DNA of 64,000 bases from Chitinophagaceae bacterium (GCA_016721725.1 JADKHN010000006.1:620001-684000), one strand, 5' to 3'. Shown: positions 44,768 to 53,936, counted from the first letter of the stretch. The notes: a model not told the origin generated them from the sequence alone. Made by a program: numbers and translations.

Positions 44768-46078
44768 TCAGGGTTTATTGAGTTCTGCTAATATCGGTAT
44801 CACTTTGTTCAACTGGTCGTGGTAGGAAGTCATTGCGAAATCGTCTTTTTGTTCCCTGGCCAGTTCCATTGCCTTTTCTTCATACTCCCGCATCTTGTCA
44901 TCCCTATCCTTATAGCGGTAAGCATCGGCGAGGGTGAATAAGACCCAGACCGCATCAGCAGACTCCGTGAATCCGGGAGCCGATTCCAGTACCTGGCATA
45001 TTTTCAGCACGGAATTACGGATAAAGTCGGCCTTGAGTTTCTCATCCTCCCATTCCAGTCCCTGCTTCTTCAATGATGCCGCCCTTTTATAGGTCATGAA
45101 GGCGGCATTGATGCCATTGTAATAATCCTGTTTCAGCTGGAATCCTTTTTCATAAAAACCGATGGCGTCCGAAAGATATTGTTCATCGCTGGTCAGTTCG
45201 TTAAGTCGTTTGCAGATCGCGCCACTGAGACCCAGCACTTCAATATCCTGGCTTTGTTCCGGTTTCAGTTCATCCAGGATCAGTTTGCCCTTCAGCAAGG
45301 CCTCCAATTCATTGGGGTTTTTCGACTTATAGGTGCACAAGGCCTGCCGGCAGATGATGAATGGGAGGTTTTCTTTCAGGGTCATGTTCTGTGCAGCAAA
45401 ATCCCTGGCTTTAGCAAGTAATTCCAGGGCCTTGCCGAAGTCTTTATTTTTTTTCGCTTCTTCAGCCCCGGCCATCACGGAAGCAAAGGAGTCGCCATCC
45501 GGTTTGGCAACGGAATCATCAACCAGATTAATTTTAGCCGTGGCAGGCAGGGGATCTTTATCCAGGAATGTAAAGACCGGGCTATCCGTCCGGTCCGAAT
45601 CATCCGCCATCAGTTCCTGCACGATCCGTGTCAATAATTGCTGAAAACGGCTGACTTCCTTGTGTGGTATTCCTTCTTCGGAATGGGCGTATTGATGAAC
45701 AACAAAATGATTGATATCAAAGGGCATACTGGCCATCTGTTCCTTTTCGCAGATCATGATGGTGTGCCGGGGTTTCAGGGCATGCCGGACTCCCAGCTCC
45801 CACATTACATTGGCATTGAGGGTGGAAATATCCGCAATCGCGATGTACGCATCTTTGATCTCCTGCAGCATCAGCTTATCGATACTGCCGTTGAGGTTCT
45901 TATCGATGGCCCGGTAACAGGGTATGTTCAAGGCATCAAAGACCGGTTTGATCAACAGGGTGAAGGTCTCATCCAGGTCCAGCACCCTCAATTTCCCGTT
46001 GGCGTAACTGGTCTTCTTTCCATAACCGATGATCACAAAGCATGTTGGCGATTTAACCATATGGGTAAATTTAATCAT
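44768..46078 (-). CDS. TIR/NDT-like domain plus TPR protein, candidate sensor/signal enzyme
   Basis: A protein of 436 residues. The N-domain (about 10-150) has CFVIIGYGKKTSY, D-L-D-E-T-F, YIAIADISTLNANVMWELGV and R-H-T-I-M-I-C-E, a nucleoside-deoxyribosyltransferase/TIR-like Rossmannoid fold. E-L-G-x-R-H-A is the usual acidic motif. The rest (about 200-430) is helical with TPR-like units (GDSFASVMAGAEEAKKNKDF, AIGFYEKGFQLKQDYYNGIN), like DUF4071-type proteins. Start ATG 46078; ATG 46060 is an alternative. It may sense a stress and make or cleave a nucleotide signal that controls the patatin. This role is inference. Confidence 0.78.
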   Translation of the reverse strand: MIKFTHMVKSPTCFVIIGYGKKTSYANGKLRVLDLDETFTLLIKPVFDALNIPCYRAIDKNLNGSIDKLMLQEIKDAYIAIADISTLNANVMWELGVRHALKPRHTIMICEKEQMASMPFDINHFVVHQYAHSEEGIPHKEVSRFQQLLTRIVQELMADDSDRTDSPVFTFLDKDPLPATAKINLVDDSVAKPDGDSFASVMAGAEEAKKNKDFGKALELLAKARDFAAQNMTLKENLPFIICRQALCTYKSKNPNELEALLKGKLILDELKPEQSQDIEVLGLSGAICKRLNELTSDEQYLSDAIGFYEKGFQLKQDYYNGINAAFMTYKRAASLKKQGLEWEDEKLKADFIRNSVLKICQVLESAPGFTESADAVWVLFTLADAYRYKDRDDKMREYEEKAMELAREQKDDFAMTSYHDQLNKVIPILAELNKP

Positions 46079-46217
46079 TTGAAATGGGATTCATTGAATC
46101 TTTTTTTTACAGCTTTCAAATCAGGTTATTATTATTGCCCGCTGAAAATCAGGATCAGTTAGCCCGGATCGTCCGTGCTGAAAAGATAATAATGACCAGG
46201 TGTATGGATTAAACTTA

Positions 46218-47834
46218 TTACTTCCCGGCTTCGGTGAATTTGCGACCGATCGTTCTAACCCATTCCGCCTCGCGAAGCATTTGGGGATCATAAGCCGTCT
46301 GTTTGTAAGCGGTAAACAGTTTATTACTGAGTAGTTGGCTGACCTGGCTGACGGACAGTAAATTCTTTTCAGGAATGTTAATTCGCTCCATTACACCGGC
46401 CCTTTGGAAAAAATTATTCTTCACGACCGGCGTACCATTGAAGGCAGGAACATAAAAAACTGAAGATTGTTTTGACAGGGGTATATCGTAACCGTTCATC
46501 AACCAGATATCATCCACCGCCTCTTTGGCATTTTGCACCAGTGCGGTTACCTGGTTCGCCTCCTTCTTTACGCGGTCGGCATGCAGTACGATGATGTTGC
46601 GGTTGAAACGGCAATTGGGATTTTGAATATAGGGTGAATAAACATCCAGGAGCGGTTTGGGCAGCATCACCAGGATATTATCGGTGATGTTCACCGGCCT
46701 GGAAAAATCTGAACTGACGATAAAACGGTTGCCGGAATATATGAGATTGTTTTTGATCACCTGTACCTCAGGACCTTTGTAACCCTGGTCCGCCAGGTCA
46801 ACCTGGATACCGGCGAAAAGGATGCAATTGGACAAAGTGGAACGCAGACTGTACAGGCCCACGCCATTCATAGCATCCGAATAGCCGGCGGTAACATCAG
46901 AAATGAAGCAGGAATCAACCCGTACATTTTCGGAAGGCAGGGTGGTCACCAGCTGGAAACCCTTATTCCCCCGCATGGCGCAATTGCGGATGAGGACGTC
47001 TTTCAGTTTACCGGCGCCGAATTCATTCTCCACATCGATACCGGCGCCGGGCATATGCCAGCCATAGGCCCCGGTGAAGCCGGTTGAATCAAAACTGGAT
47101 TGGATACAGCTGATGTTTATTCCTTTAACGATGCTCAATCCCTGGCGGGCATTATTATATGCACGGCACCGGTTGATAAGGATATCTCCACCATTGCTTT
47201 TAATGAGTATGCCGTCGGCCGCGAAATGATGCGCGGTGACATTATTCAATACGATCTGCCGGCTCGTATCGCCGGCCTTTTCGTCGTCGATGTAGATGCC
47301 ATAATTCTCACCTTCCACCACACCTTCCTGCCGGCGCATCTTGTCCACTTCCCCATACAGGGTGATATCCCTGATCGTTACCCGTTTGCAATTCACCAGA
47401 CGGATCGGGCATACGGTATTTTTATAGGCATAATGATACGGGAGCCCTCCCAGCTGGTAATCGCGGTCACGGGAAAAATTTCCGTTCACCCGGATCACGG
47501 ACTGGTTCCCGATCAGTTCCAGGTTTTTGCAGTTCATGAAACTGATGTCGTAAACAGCAGGATTACCCGGAGCCCTCATGCCCTTGTAAGCGGCGATATA
47601 GTAACGGCCCCTCGGGATATTGAGTGTTCCCCCTCCTGCCTTGGAGATCGTTTCCGCAGCCATTTTAAAAGCAGCATAGTTATCGGTCTTGTCATCCGGC
47701 CGGGCCTTGAAATCCTTCACCAGGTCATAAACCCGGTTCTTTTGCGCAATGCCTTTCAGGGGGCCGATCAGCATAACGGCCGGGAACAGGAAGGCAAGCA
47801 GGATCATTTTAAAGACAGACAGGTTCAATTTCAT
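46218..47834 (-). CDS. secreted right-handed beta-helix protein (pectate-lyase-3-like)
   Basis: A protein of 538 residues with a signal peptide (MILLAFLFPAVMLIGPLKG). It opens VYDLVKDFKARPDDKTDNYA and A-G-G-G-T-L-N-I-P-R-G-R-Y-Y, the typical entrance of pectate-lyase-3-type beta-helices. Helical rungs follow with repeated N-x-x-x-x-x-N-G patterns (GILIKSNGGDILINRCRAYN). It probably binds or cleaves a polysaccharide. Substrate unknown, and it has no carbohydrate-utilisation genes beside it. Confidence 0.8.
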   Translation of the reverse strand: MKLNLSVFKMILLAFLFPAVMLIGPLKGIAQKNRVYDLVKDFKARPDDKTDNYAAFKMAAETISKAGGGTLNIPRGRYYIAAYKGMRAPGNPAVYDISFMNCKNLELIGNQSVIRVNGNFSRDRDYQLGGLPYHYAYKNTVCPIRLVNCKRVTIRDITLYGEVDKMRRQEGVVEGENYGIYIDDEKAGDTSRQIVLNNVTAHHFAADGILIKSNGGDILINRCRAYNNARQGLSIVKGINISCIQSSFDSTGFTGAYGWHMPGAGIDVENEFGAGKLKDVLIRNCAMRGNKGFQLVTTLPSENVRVDSCFISDVTAGYSDAMNGVGLYSLRSTLSNCILFAGIQVDLADQGYKGPEVQVIKNNLIYSGNRFIVSSDFSRPVNITDNILVMLPKPLLDVYSPYIQNPNCRFNRNIIVLHADRVKKEANQVTALVQNAKEAVDDIWLMNGYDIPLSKQSSVFYVPAFNGTPVVKNNFFQRAGVMERINIPEKNLLSVSQVSQLLSNKLFTAYKQTAYDPQMLREAEWVRTIGRKFTEAGK

Positions 47835-47888
47835 GTGTAGTAAGAGGGTTCAATTATTGTGCCGTTATCCGGTCACGGGTTCATCAAT

Positions 47889-47917
47889 AAAAAGAGCAGG
47901 GTGTTGAAACCCTGCTC
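47889..47917 (-). terminator. rho-independent terminator of the small membrane protein gene
   Basis: GAGCAGGGT and ACCCTGCTC form a perfect 9-base stem with a 6-base loop. On the minus strand it is followed by TTTTT, 26 bases after the stop of the gene at 47943. Confidence 0.8.
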
Positions 47918-47942
47918 CAAATATGTATATCATGCTGAAAAA

Positions 47943-48293
47943 CTAGGCGGTTTTTTTCATCAGTCCCATAACAGAACCGATTATGGCCAACGCGCCGCCA
48001 CCCAACATGACCCAAAGTCCGATACCAACGGTAGCACCCAGGCTTTTGGCATCGCTCTGATACTTCAGGGCAAGACCGGCAACAACAAGGCCGAGTAAAA
48101 GGCTCAGGATATTGAGCATCTTTTTACCCATAAAACCCACAACGGCAATGACCAGACCGCATCCGATAAAGAACCAGGCAACGCTACCTTTTGCATCCAT
48201 GAAGTTGACTGATGTGCCTAACATTGAAATAAAAGGCAAGAACATGGAGATGGCCGTGAGTAGTCCGCCGCCGATTGAAACGTAATTTTTCAT
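47943..48293 (-). CDS. small four-helix membrane protein
   Basis: A protein of 116 residues with about four transmembrane helices (ISIGGGLLTAISMFLPFI-like, AWFFIGCGLVIAVVGFMG, LSLLLGLVVAGLAL, LWVMLGGGALAIIGSVMG). Tightly packed hydrophobic protein of a type common in many bacteria; no function can be assigned. Monocistronic, with its own terminator. Confidence 0.75.
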   Translation of the reverse strand: MKNYVSIGGGLLTAISMFLPFISMLGTSVNFMDAKGSVAWFFIGCGLVIAVVGFMGKKMLNILSLLLGLVVAGLALKYQSDAKSLGATVGIGLWVMLGGGALAIIGSVMGLMKKTA

Positions 48294-48447
48294 GTTTGTT
48301 TAATTTTGGTTGAGTATAAACTTAATCTTTACAAACAAATTATGCAAGTTTTTGGCACCTATTTTTACACGAGAAACTAACACCTGGGGGTACGGGTCGG
48401 TGTTGGGTCGACTAAAATAAATCTGTATTCCAGTCCAGCATTGCTTT

Positions 48448-48927
48448 TCAGGGGAGCTTAGCTTTAACGGCAACCCTTTTTTTAAGGCTGACGATCTGTC
48501 CCATATGATAGGAATCATGCTGCAGACAACCCAGGATGAGCTGAAAATAGGTTTGTCCTTCTTTGGGAGAAGGTTTATCCAGGTTTTCTTCCCGGAAAGC
48601 GTGTATGGCATTCCGGAGCAGATGATAGGCCGATTCAAAATCGTGCAGGGTTTGCCGCCAGTTCTCTTCCGTCATTTCATCCGGTAACAGGAAATCCGGA
48701 AAAGGAGGAGGATTATCACTGCCGGTCAGCCGGTAAACCACGCGGGTACGCCAGTAAATGATATGTGAGACCAGTTGCCAGATATTGTTGCCCCCTTCTT
48801 CGGGCTGCGTGGCGGCCAGGGTCGCATCCACTTCATGCAGGGCCTCTTTGAAATTAACCCCGATCCAGCAATCGCCATGATGGAGATCGGTGAAGAGTTT
48901 TACTATGCGGTTAATTTCATTAGCCAT
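48448..48927 (-). CDS. DinB family protein
   Basis: A protein of 159 residues from ATG 48927 (12 codons inside a longer frame whose start is not ATG). Four-helix DinB/YfiT-like fold with the three metal-ligand histidines visible: LHHGDCWIGVNF, QLVSHIIYWRTRVVYRL and LQHDSYHMGQIVSLKK. Such proteins are metal-dependent enzymes, often thiol S-transferases; the presence of a bacillithiol-type protein at 60250 makes bacillithiol use conceivable. Monocistronic as far as can be seen. Confidence 0.8.
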   Translation of the reverse strand: MANEINRIVKLFTDLHHGDCWIGVNFKEALHEVDATLAATQPEEGGNNIWQLVSHIIYWRTRVVYRLTGSDNPPPFPDFLLPDEMTEENWRQTLHDFESAYHLLRNAIHAFREENLDKPSPKEGQTYFQLILGCLQHDSYHMGQIVSLKKRVAVKAKLP

Positions 48928-49087
48928 ATTTTTGTAATTGGAACCGGGGAGTCGCAAAGACACCGGGCATTAATGAAATGACGCCTTTGCGGGCTTGTTG
49001 ATTAATACTATAAAATTAAACTAAAATTGGTAAACGGGTAAATAAACCCGCTCAGCGCCACCGCGACCCGGCGGTTAAATCTCTATT

Positions 49088-50716
49088 ATGAATATTGAAT
49101 TCAATAAAAATGAAGATGCCATGAAACTGGCCTGGAGCCAGGTCAGGCAACAACTGGAGAAGATCCATGAGGGTGGTGGCAAAAAAGCGGCCCAGATGCA
49201 GAAGGAACGGAATAAGCTCACCCCGAGGGAAAGGATCGCCTATCTCTGTGATGCCGACAAACCCTTCACCGAGATCGGCGCTTTCGCCGGTTACGGCATG
49301 TATGAAGAACAGGGCGGTTGTCCGGCCGGCGGTACGGTCAGCGGGATCGGCTATATCAGCGGGCGGCAATGCGTGATCGTTGCCAATGACCAGACCGTAA
49401 AGGCCGGGGCCTGGTTCCCGATCACCGGAAAGAAGAACCTGCGGATGCAGGAGATCGCCATGGAGAATAAACTTCCGGTCATCTACCTGGTGGACAGCGC
49501 CGGGGTATTCCTCCCCATGCAGGATGAGATCTTCCCGGATAAGGAACACTTCGGAAGGATATTCCGCAACAACGCGAAAATGAGCGCCATGGGTATCACG
49601 CAGATCGCGGCGGTAATGGGCGCCTGTGTGGCTGGCGGGGCTTACCTGCCCATCATGAGCGATGAGACCCTGATGGTGGAAGGCAATGGTTCCATTTACC
49701 TGGCCGGCCCTTACCTGGTCAAGGCGGCCATTGGAGAAGACGTGGACAGTGAGACCCTGGGCGGAGCGGATACCCACAACTCGATCAGCGGTATCGCCGA
49801 TTATAAATTCGAAACCGAAGAAGCCTGCCTGGACCATATCAAAAAGATCATGGGTAAACTGGGTAAGACTGAAAAAGCCGGCTTCGACCGCGTTCCGGCA
49901 AAAGCCCCATCGAAAAACAAGGACGAGATCTATGGCATCATGAGTGAAGGGAACACGAAGCCCTATGACATGATGGAACTTATCGAATGTATCACCGACT
50001 CGGGAAGCTTCAATCCCTTCAAAAATGATTATGGGAAGACCATACTCTGCGGATATGCCCGGATCGATGGATGGGCCGTGGGTATTGTGGCCAACCAGCG
50101 CCTGATCGTAAAAAACAAAAAAGGCGAGATGCAACTGGGCGGGGTGATCTATAATGACAGCGCCGATAAGGCCGCCCGTTTCATCATGAACTGCAACCAG
50201 AAAAAGATACCGCTGGTCTTCCTGCAGGATGTCACCGGCTTCATGGTAGGCAGTCGAAGTGAACACAGCGGCATCATCAAGGACGGCGCCAAACTGGTGA
50301 ATGCGGTCGCCAATTCAGTAGTGCCCAAGATCACGGTGATCGTGGGCAATTCTTACGGAGCCGGAAATTATGCCATGTGCGGCAAGGCCTATGACCCCCG
50401 CTTCATCTATGCCTGGCCAACCGCCAAGATCGCGGTGATGGGCGGAGAACAGGCGGCCAAGACCATGCTGCAGATCCAGGTGGCCACCCTGAAAAAGAAA
50501 GGCGAGATCATCACACCGGAGGATGAGCAAAAACTGCTGCAAAAGATCATGCAACGATACGAGGAACAGACCTCCCCCTATTATGCCAGCGCCAGGTTAT
50601 GGGTGGATGCCATCATTGACCCGGGCATGACGAGGAAGATCATTTCCGAGAGCCTGGAAGCTGCCAATCATAACCCCGATATCCCCGAATTCAAAACCGG
50701 TGTTTTCCAGGTATAA
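49088..50716 (+). CDS. acyl-CoA carboxylase carboxyltransferase (beta) subunit
   Basis: A protein of 542 residues of the carboxyltransferase family (propionyl- or methylcrotonyl-CoA type). N-half: KLTPRERIAYLCDADKPFTE, YLVDSAGVFLPMQDEIFP, A-A-V-M-G-A-C-V-A-G-G-A-Y-L. C-half: LQDVTGFMVGSRSEHSGI, NSYGAGNYAMCGKAYDPR, WPTAKIAVMGGEQAA. The MQDEIFPD segment is nearer to methylcrotonyl-CoA carboxylase than to propionyl-CoA carboxylase. It transfers CO2 from biotin to an acyl-CoA; the biotin carboxylase subunit is not in the window. rnhA follows after 5 bases. Confidence 0.9.
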   Translation: MNIEFNKNEDAMKLAWSQVRQQLEKIHEGGGKKAAQMQKERNKLTPRERIAYLCDADKPFTEIGAFAGYGMYEEQGGCPAGGTVSGIGYISGRQCVIVANDQTVKAGAWFPITGKKNLRMQEIAMENKLPVIYLVDSAGVFLPMQDEIFPDKEHFGRIFRNNAKMSAMGITQIAAVMGACVAGGAYLPIMSDETLMVEGNGSIYLAGPYLVKAAIGEDVDSETLGGADTHNSISGIADYKFETEEACLDHIKKIMGKLGKTEKAGFDRVPAKAPSKNKDEIYGIMSEGNTKPYDMMELIECITDSGSFNPFKNDYGKTILCGYARIDGWAVGIVANQRLIVKNKKGEMQLGGVIYNDSADKAARFIMNCNQKKIPLVFLQDVTGFMVGSRSEHSGIIKDGAKLVNAVANSVVPKITVIVGNSYGAGNYAMCGKAYDPRFIYAWPTAKIAVMGGEQAAKTMLQIQVATLKKKGEIITPEDEQKLLQKIMQRYEEQTSPYYASARLWVDAIIDPGMTRKIISESLEAANHNPDIPEFKTGVFQV

Positions 50717-50721
50717 TCCCC

Positions 50722-51189
50722 ATGTCAGACATCAAGATCTATACCGATGGCTCATCCCGGGGAAACCCCGGACCCGGCGGCTATGGTGTCATCCTGCTCT
50801 GGGGCGGGCACCGGAAAGAACTCTCAGCGGGTTTCCGCCGTACCACCAATAACCGGATGGAACTCATGGCCGTGATCGCGGGACTGAAGCAACTGAAAAA
50901 AGACCATCTCCCCGTGACCATCTTTTCCGACAGCCAATATGTGGTGAAGGCGATCGAGGAAGGCTGGCTGAAGAACTGGATCAAGACCAATTTCAAAGGG
51001 GGAAAGAAGAACCGTGACCTCTGGATGGAATACCACGAAATATCCAAACCATTCCGCATCACGATGAAGTGGGTGAAAGGACATGCCGACAATCCATTGA
51101 ACAACCGCTGCGACGAACTCGCCACCCAGGCTGCCGACGGCAAGCACCTCGGCATTGATGAAGGATTCGAAGGCGGCATCAACGATTAA
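50722..51189 (+). CDS. rnhA: ribonuclease HI
   Basis: A protein of 155 residues. The four acidic residues are visible: IYTDGSSRGNPGPGGYG (Asp), NNRMELMAVI (Glu), IFSDSQYVVKAI (Asp) and NNRCDELA (Asp), with VKGHADNP supplying the conserved His. It removes RNA from RNA-DNA hybrids. The gene starts 5 bases after the carboxylase stop, so they share a transcript. Confidence 0.95.
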   Translation: MSDIKIYTDGSSRGNPGPGGYGVILLWGGHRKELSAGFRRTTNNRMELMAVIAGLKQLKKDHLPVTIFSDSQYVVKAIEEGWLKNWIKTNFKGGKKNRDLWMEYHEISKPFRITMKWVKGHADNPLNNRCDELATQAADGKHLGIDEGFEGGIND

Positions 51190-51213
51190 AAAAGCCACCC
51201 GGTCTGGGTGGCT
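51188..51213 (-). terminator. rho-independent terminator of the DUF6580 gene
   Basis: AGCCACCC and GGGTGGCT (5-base loop) form an 8-base stem followed by six or more T on the minus strand, 23 bases after the stop at 51237. The hairpin also lies just after the rnhA stop and may slow that transcript too. Confidence 0.8.
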
Positions 51214-51236
51214 CAACTTAGTTTCATTCACTATTT

Positions 51237-51791
51237 TTAAGCAACCGCTTTCCGGATGGCGAATTGACCGATCCCGTAATAGGCGCCAAATAGTACTCCA
51301 CTGTATACCAGGTCCGCGATCAGGCTGGTACGGAAGAAAGGCAGTGCGCTGACATAACAGTCCCTGAGTCCCTGTGCGGTCTGTGGGTAAAGATGATAGA
51401 TATTATTATCAATGAAGAAAAAGGACAAGTTGGACAAGAGGAAGAAGATGACGGAAGAAAGAATGGAATAACCGGCCACTCGCAAAACGGTTACTTTTTT
51501 CAGACTGAACGCCATCAGGGTGATACCCGCGAAAATGGCATAACCCACCAATTGGCCCCAGCCCCAGAAACCGGGTGCAATATGGAAGACCTCGAACATC
51601 AGGTCGGACAGGAACATGGAGAACAGCGGAAGGGCGAAAGCCAGTCTCTTGTCTTTCAGCATGGCTCCCCCGAAAATGGCCATACCGATCATCGGGCTGA
51701 AATTATCCGGGTACATGAGCACCCTGGAAATGGCCGCCGCCAGGATCAGTAAAACCGCTATGAGGATGGAGGTGGTGTTTTGTTTCTGCAT
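51237..51791 (-). CDS. DUF6580-type membrane protein
   Basis: A protein of 184 residues with about five transmembrane helices (SILIAVLLILAAAISRVLMY, NFSPMIGMAIFGGAMLKD, FALPLFSMFLSDLMFEV, AGYSILSSVIFFLLSNLSFF). The motif R-x-x-x-x-P-x-N-F-S-P and L-S-D-L-M, with S-N-x-x-F/F-F near the end, matches the DUF6580 family, which looks like substrate-binding subunits of ECF-type uptake systems. A function in uptake is possible but not shown. Confidence 0.72.
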   Translation of the reverse strand: MQKQNTTSILIAVLLILAAAISRVLMYPDNFSPMIGMAIFGGAMLKDKRLAFALPLFSMFLSDLMFEVFHIAPGFWGWGQLVGYAIFAGITLMAFSLKKVTVLRVAGYSILSSVIFFLLSNLSFFFIDNNIYHLYPQTAQGLRDCYVSALPFFRTSLIADLVYSGVLFGAYYGIGQFAIRKAVA

Positions 51792-51896
51792 TGTTCAAAC
51801 TTTGGACAAAAATAGGCAATAATATTTTTTCGGACCTCATTTTAAAAAAGCAGTTATCCTCAGCATGTGAATGAAGGGTTTTTATACTTTTGAAGC

Positions 51897-52253
51897 ATGG
51901 CAAGGCATAACCAAACCGGACATATAGGCGAGGAACTGGCGGTCTCCTATTTCAATGGGCTTCACTATCAGATCCTGCACCGGAACTGGCGTCATGGCCG
52001 ATTTGAAGTGGACCTGGTGGCGGAAAAAGAAGGAATACTGCATTTTATAGAAGTGAAGACCCGGCGAACATTGACATTCGGGCACCCGGAAGAACTGGTG
52101 GATGAAAAAAAGATCACGAATCTCATCGCGGCCGCAGAAGAATACCTCTACCTCTGGCCCCAATGGCAAAGGATCCAGTTTGATATCCTGGCGATCACCA
52201 TGATCCCGGATCAACCGGTGGAATATTTCTTGATCGAAGACGTGTATTTGTGA
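51897..52253 (+). CDS. YraN/UPF0102 family putative nuclease
   Basis: A protein of 118 residues with the endonuclease-like core G-x-x-G-E-x-x-A (HIGEELAVSYF), NWRHGRFEVDLVAEKEG and FIEVKTRR, the restriction-endonuclease-fold E-x-D-x-V / E-V-K pattern. Exact role unknown. A perfect -7 box TACTTTTG ends 4 bases before the ATG, so the transcript may be leaderless. Confidence 0.85.
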   Translation: MARHNQTGHIGEELAVSYFNGLHYQILHRNWRHGRFEVDLVAEKEGILHFIEVKTRRTLTFGHPEELVDEKKITNLIAAAEEYLYLWPQWQRIQFDILAITMIPDQPVEYFLIEDVYL

Positions 52254-52430
52254 AGGGAGGTTGAGGTTGGAGGTTGGAGGCTTCTTCTTTTTTTATCATT
52301 CCGAGGAACGAGGAATCTACTCAATAGCCAATGATAACCGAACAGGCAAAATACCGGCGTATTTCGCAACCCTGAATTGATCCGCAGCAGCCAGGGCGAA
52401 GGTGGGCAAAAAACCGTTAACCCATAACCC

Positions 52431-52934
52431 CTAACCCTTGACCGCCGCCATCAGTTTCTCCACCATCTTATAGGTAGCCGGACAGTATTCGATATTCTGT
52501 TTGTGGACATGAATATATTCCGCCATTTTTTTCTTGGGCAGATGGGGAAATCCGGAACAATCTTCGGGCCGGATGGCGTAGATCGAGCATTTATTATCAG
52601 ACAGGTTGAGGAACTGGCAGGGCTGTTTCTTATTCTGCCAGTCCTTATCGCGCTTTTCGTAGAAAAGCCATTTGTCGGTGAACTCCTGGGGGGTCACTTT
52701 AAAATGCGCAGCAATGCGTTTGATATCGGCCTTGGTATAGGTTGGCGTCATCGTCTTACAGCAATTGGCACAGGTGAGGCAATCCACTTCCTTCCATACT
52801 TCCGGTTCAATGGCCGCGGTCATCTTATCGATGCCCCTGGGCATGTTCTTTTCCAGTTTGGTGAGGAAACCCTTCAGCTTTCTTTTATTATGCCTTACTT
52901 TTTGTTTAAAGGAACGGAGATTTACAGCCTGCAT
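52431..52934 (-). CDS. YkgJ-type cysteine-cluster protein
   Basis: A protein of 167 residues with the metal-cluster cysteines of the YkgJ family: VDCLTCANCCKTM, QPCQFLNLSDNKCSIYAIRP-type motif and E-D-C-S-G-F-P. The cluster is thought to bind iron-sulfur or zinc. Function unknown. Single gene, divergent from the recombinase gene at 53031. Confidence 0.82.
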   Translation of the reverse strand: MQAVNLRSFKQKVRHNKRKLKGFLTKLEKNMPRGIDKMTAAIEPEVWKEVDCLTCANCCKTMTPTYTKADIKRIAAHFKVTPQEFTDKWLFYEKRDKDWQNKKQPCQFLNLSDNKCSIYAIRPEDCSGFPHLPKKKMAEYIHVHKQNIEYCPATYKMVEKLMAAVKG

Positions 52935-53030
52935 GTGATATATTGATTAGTATTGTCGAAATTTGAGTGGCTAAAATAATGCATTATTGATTGCCGTCCG
53001 TCAACTGTTGTTCTAAACCGGATAATTATC

Positions 53031-53936
53031 ATGTGGGAACCCTATAAAAAAGGATTCAAAGCCTGGCTGCAGCTGGAAAAATCGCTGGCGGACAATTCCG
53101 TGGAGGCCTACCTGCATGACCTTGAAAAACTGACCGGTTTTCTGCAGGCTACCACCCAAATGAAGAACCCGCAGGATATTACGCTGAAAGACCTGGAGCA
53201 ATTTGTCCGGTGGATCCATGAACTGGGGATGACGGCCGCTTCACAATCGAGGATCATATCGGGACTCCGGAGTTTTTTCCATTACGCCGTACTGGAACAA
53301 CTGGTCACTGCCGACCCGACGGTATTGCTGGAAGCCCCCAAACAAAAAAGGGCCTTACCGGATGTGCTGGCTTTTGAAGAGATCGAACAGCTCATCGCGC
53401 AGAACGACCTGAGCACCCCCGAAGGCGGCCGTAATAAAGCCATGCTCGAAACCCTGTACAGTTGCGGATTACGGGTGAGCGAACTGGTGAACCTGAAGCT
53501 GAGCTGCCTCTACCTCGACATCGGTTTCATCCGGGTCATTGGCAAGGGAGATAAGGAAAGGCTGGTACCCATCGGCCGTGACGCGGTGAAATACATCAAC
53601 ATCTATAAGAACAATATCCGGGTACATATCCCCATCAAGACCGGTGAAGAAGACATCCTTTTCCTGAACCGGAGAGGAAGCCGCCTGAGCAGGGTGATGG
53701 TATTCCTTATCATTAAGGACCTGGCCCGGAAAGCCGGCATCAGCAAGTCCATTTCGCCCCATACGTTCCGGCATTCCTTTGCCACACACCTGGTGGAGGG
53801 CGGCGCCGACCTTCGCGCCGTACAGGAAATGCTGGGCCATGAAAGCATCACCACCACGGAGATCTATACCCACCTCGACCGCGAATTCCTAAGGGATACC
53901 CTGCAACAGTTCCACCCGGCGTTCAAACCGGTCTGA
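53031..53936 (+). CDS. xerD: site-specific tyrosine recombinase (XerD-type)
   Basis: A protein of 301 residues. SAM-like N-domain (SLADNSVEAYLHDLEKL), then the catalytic domain with Arg147 in SCGLRVSEL, His244-x-x-Arg247 in SPHTFRHSFATHLVEGG, a Gly-His pair (LGHESITTTEIYTHL) and nucleophile Tyr279. It resolves chromosome dimers at dif with a partner Xer protein. No phage or transposon genes are beside it, so a housekeeping Xer is more likely than an integrase. The stop codon lies in the first arm of a hairpin element (53922-53933). Confidence 0.9.
   Translation: MWEPYKKGFKAWLQLEKSLADNSVEAYLHDLEKLTGFLQATTQMKNPQDITLKDLEQFVRWIHELGMTAASQSRIISGLRSFFHYAVLEQLVTADPTVLLEAPKQKRALPDVLAFEEIEQLIAQNDLSTPEGGRNKAMLETLYSCGLRVSELVNLKLSCLYLDIGFIRVIGKGDKERLVPIGRDAVKYINIYKNNIRVHIPIKTGEEDILFLNRRGSRLSRVMVFLIIKDLARKAGISKSISPHTFRHSFATHLVEGGADLRAVQEMLGHESITTTEIYTHLDREFLRDTLQQFHPAFKPV

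Noticed and set aside
43630..46078. CBASS system with CapV-type patatin
   Set aside because: No CD-NTase gene is present in or near the cluster; the partner is a TIR/NDT-like-TPR protein.
49052..50266. 404-codon open frame on the minus strand
   Set aside because: It is the antisense of the clearly coding acyl-CoA carboxylase subunit and has no recognisable domain.
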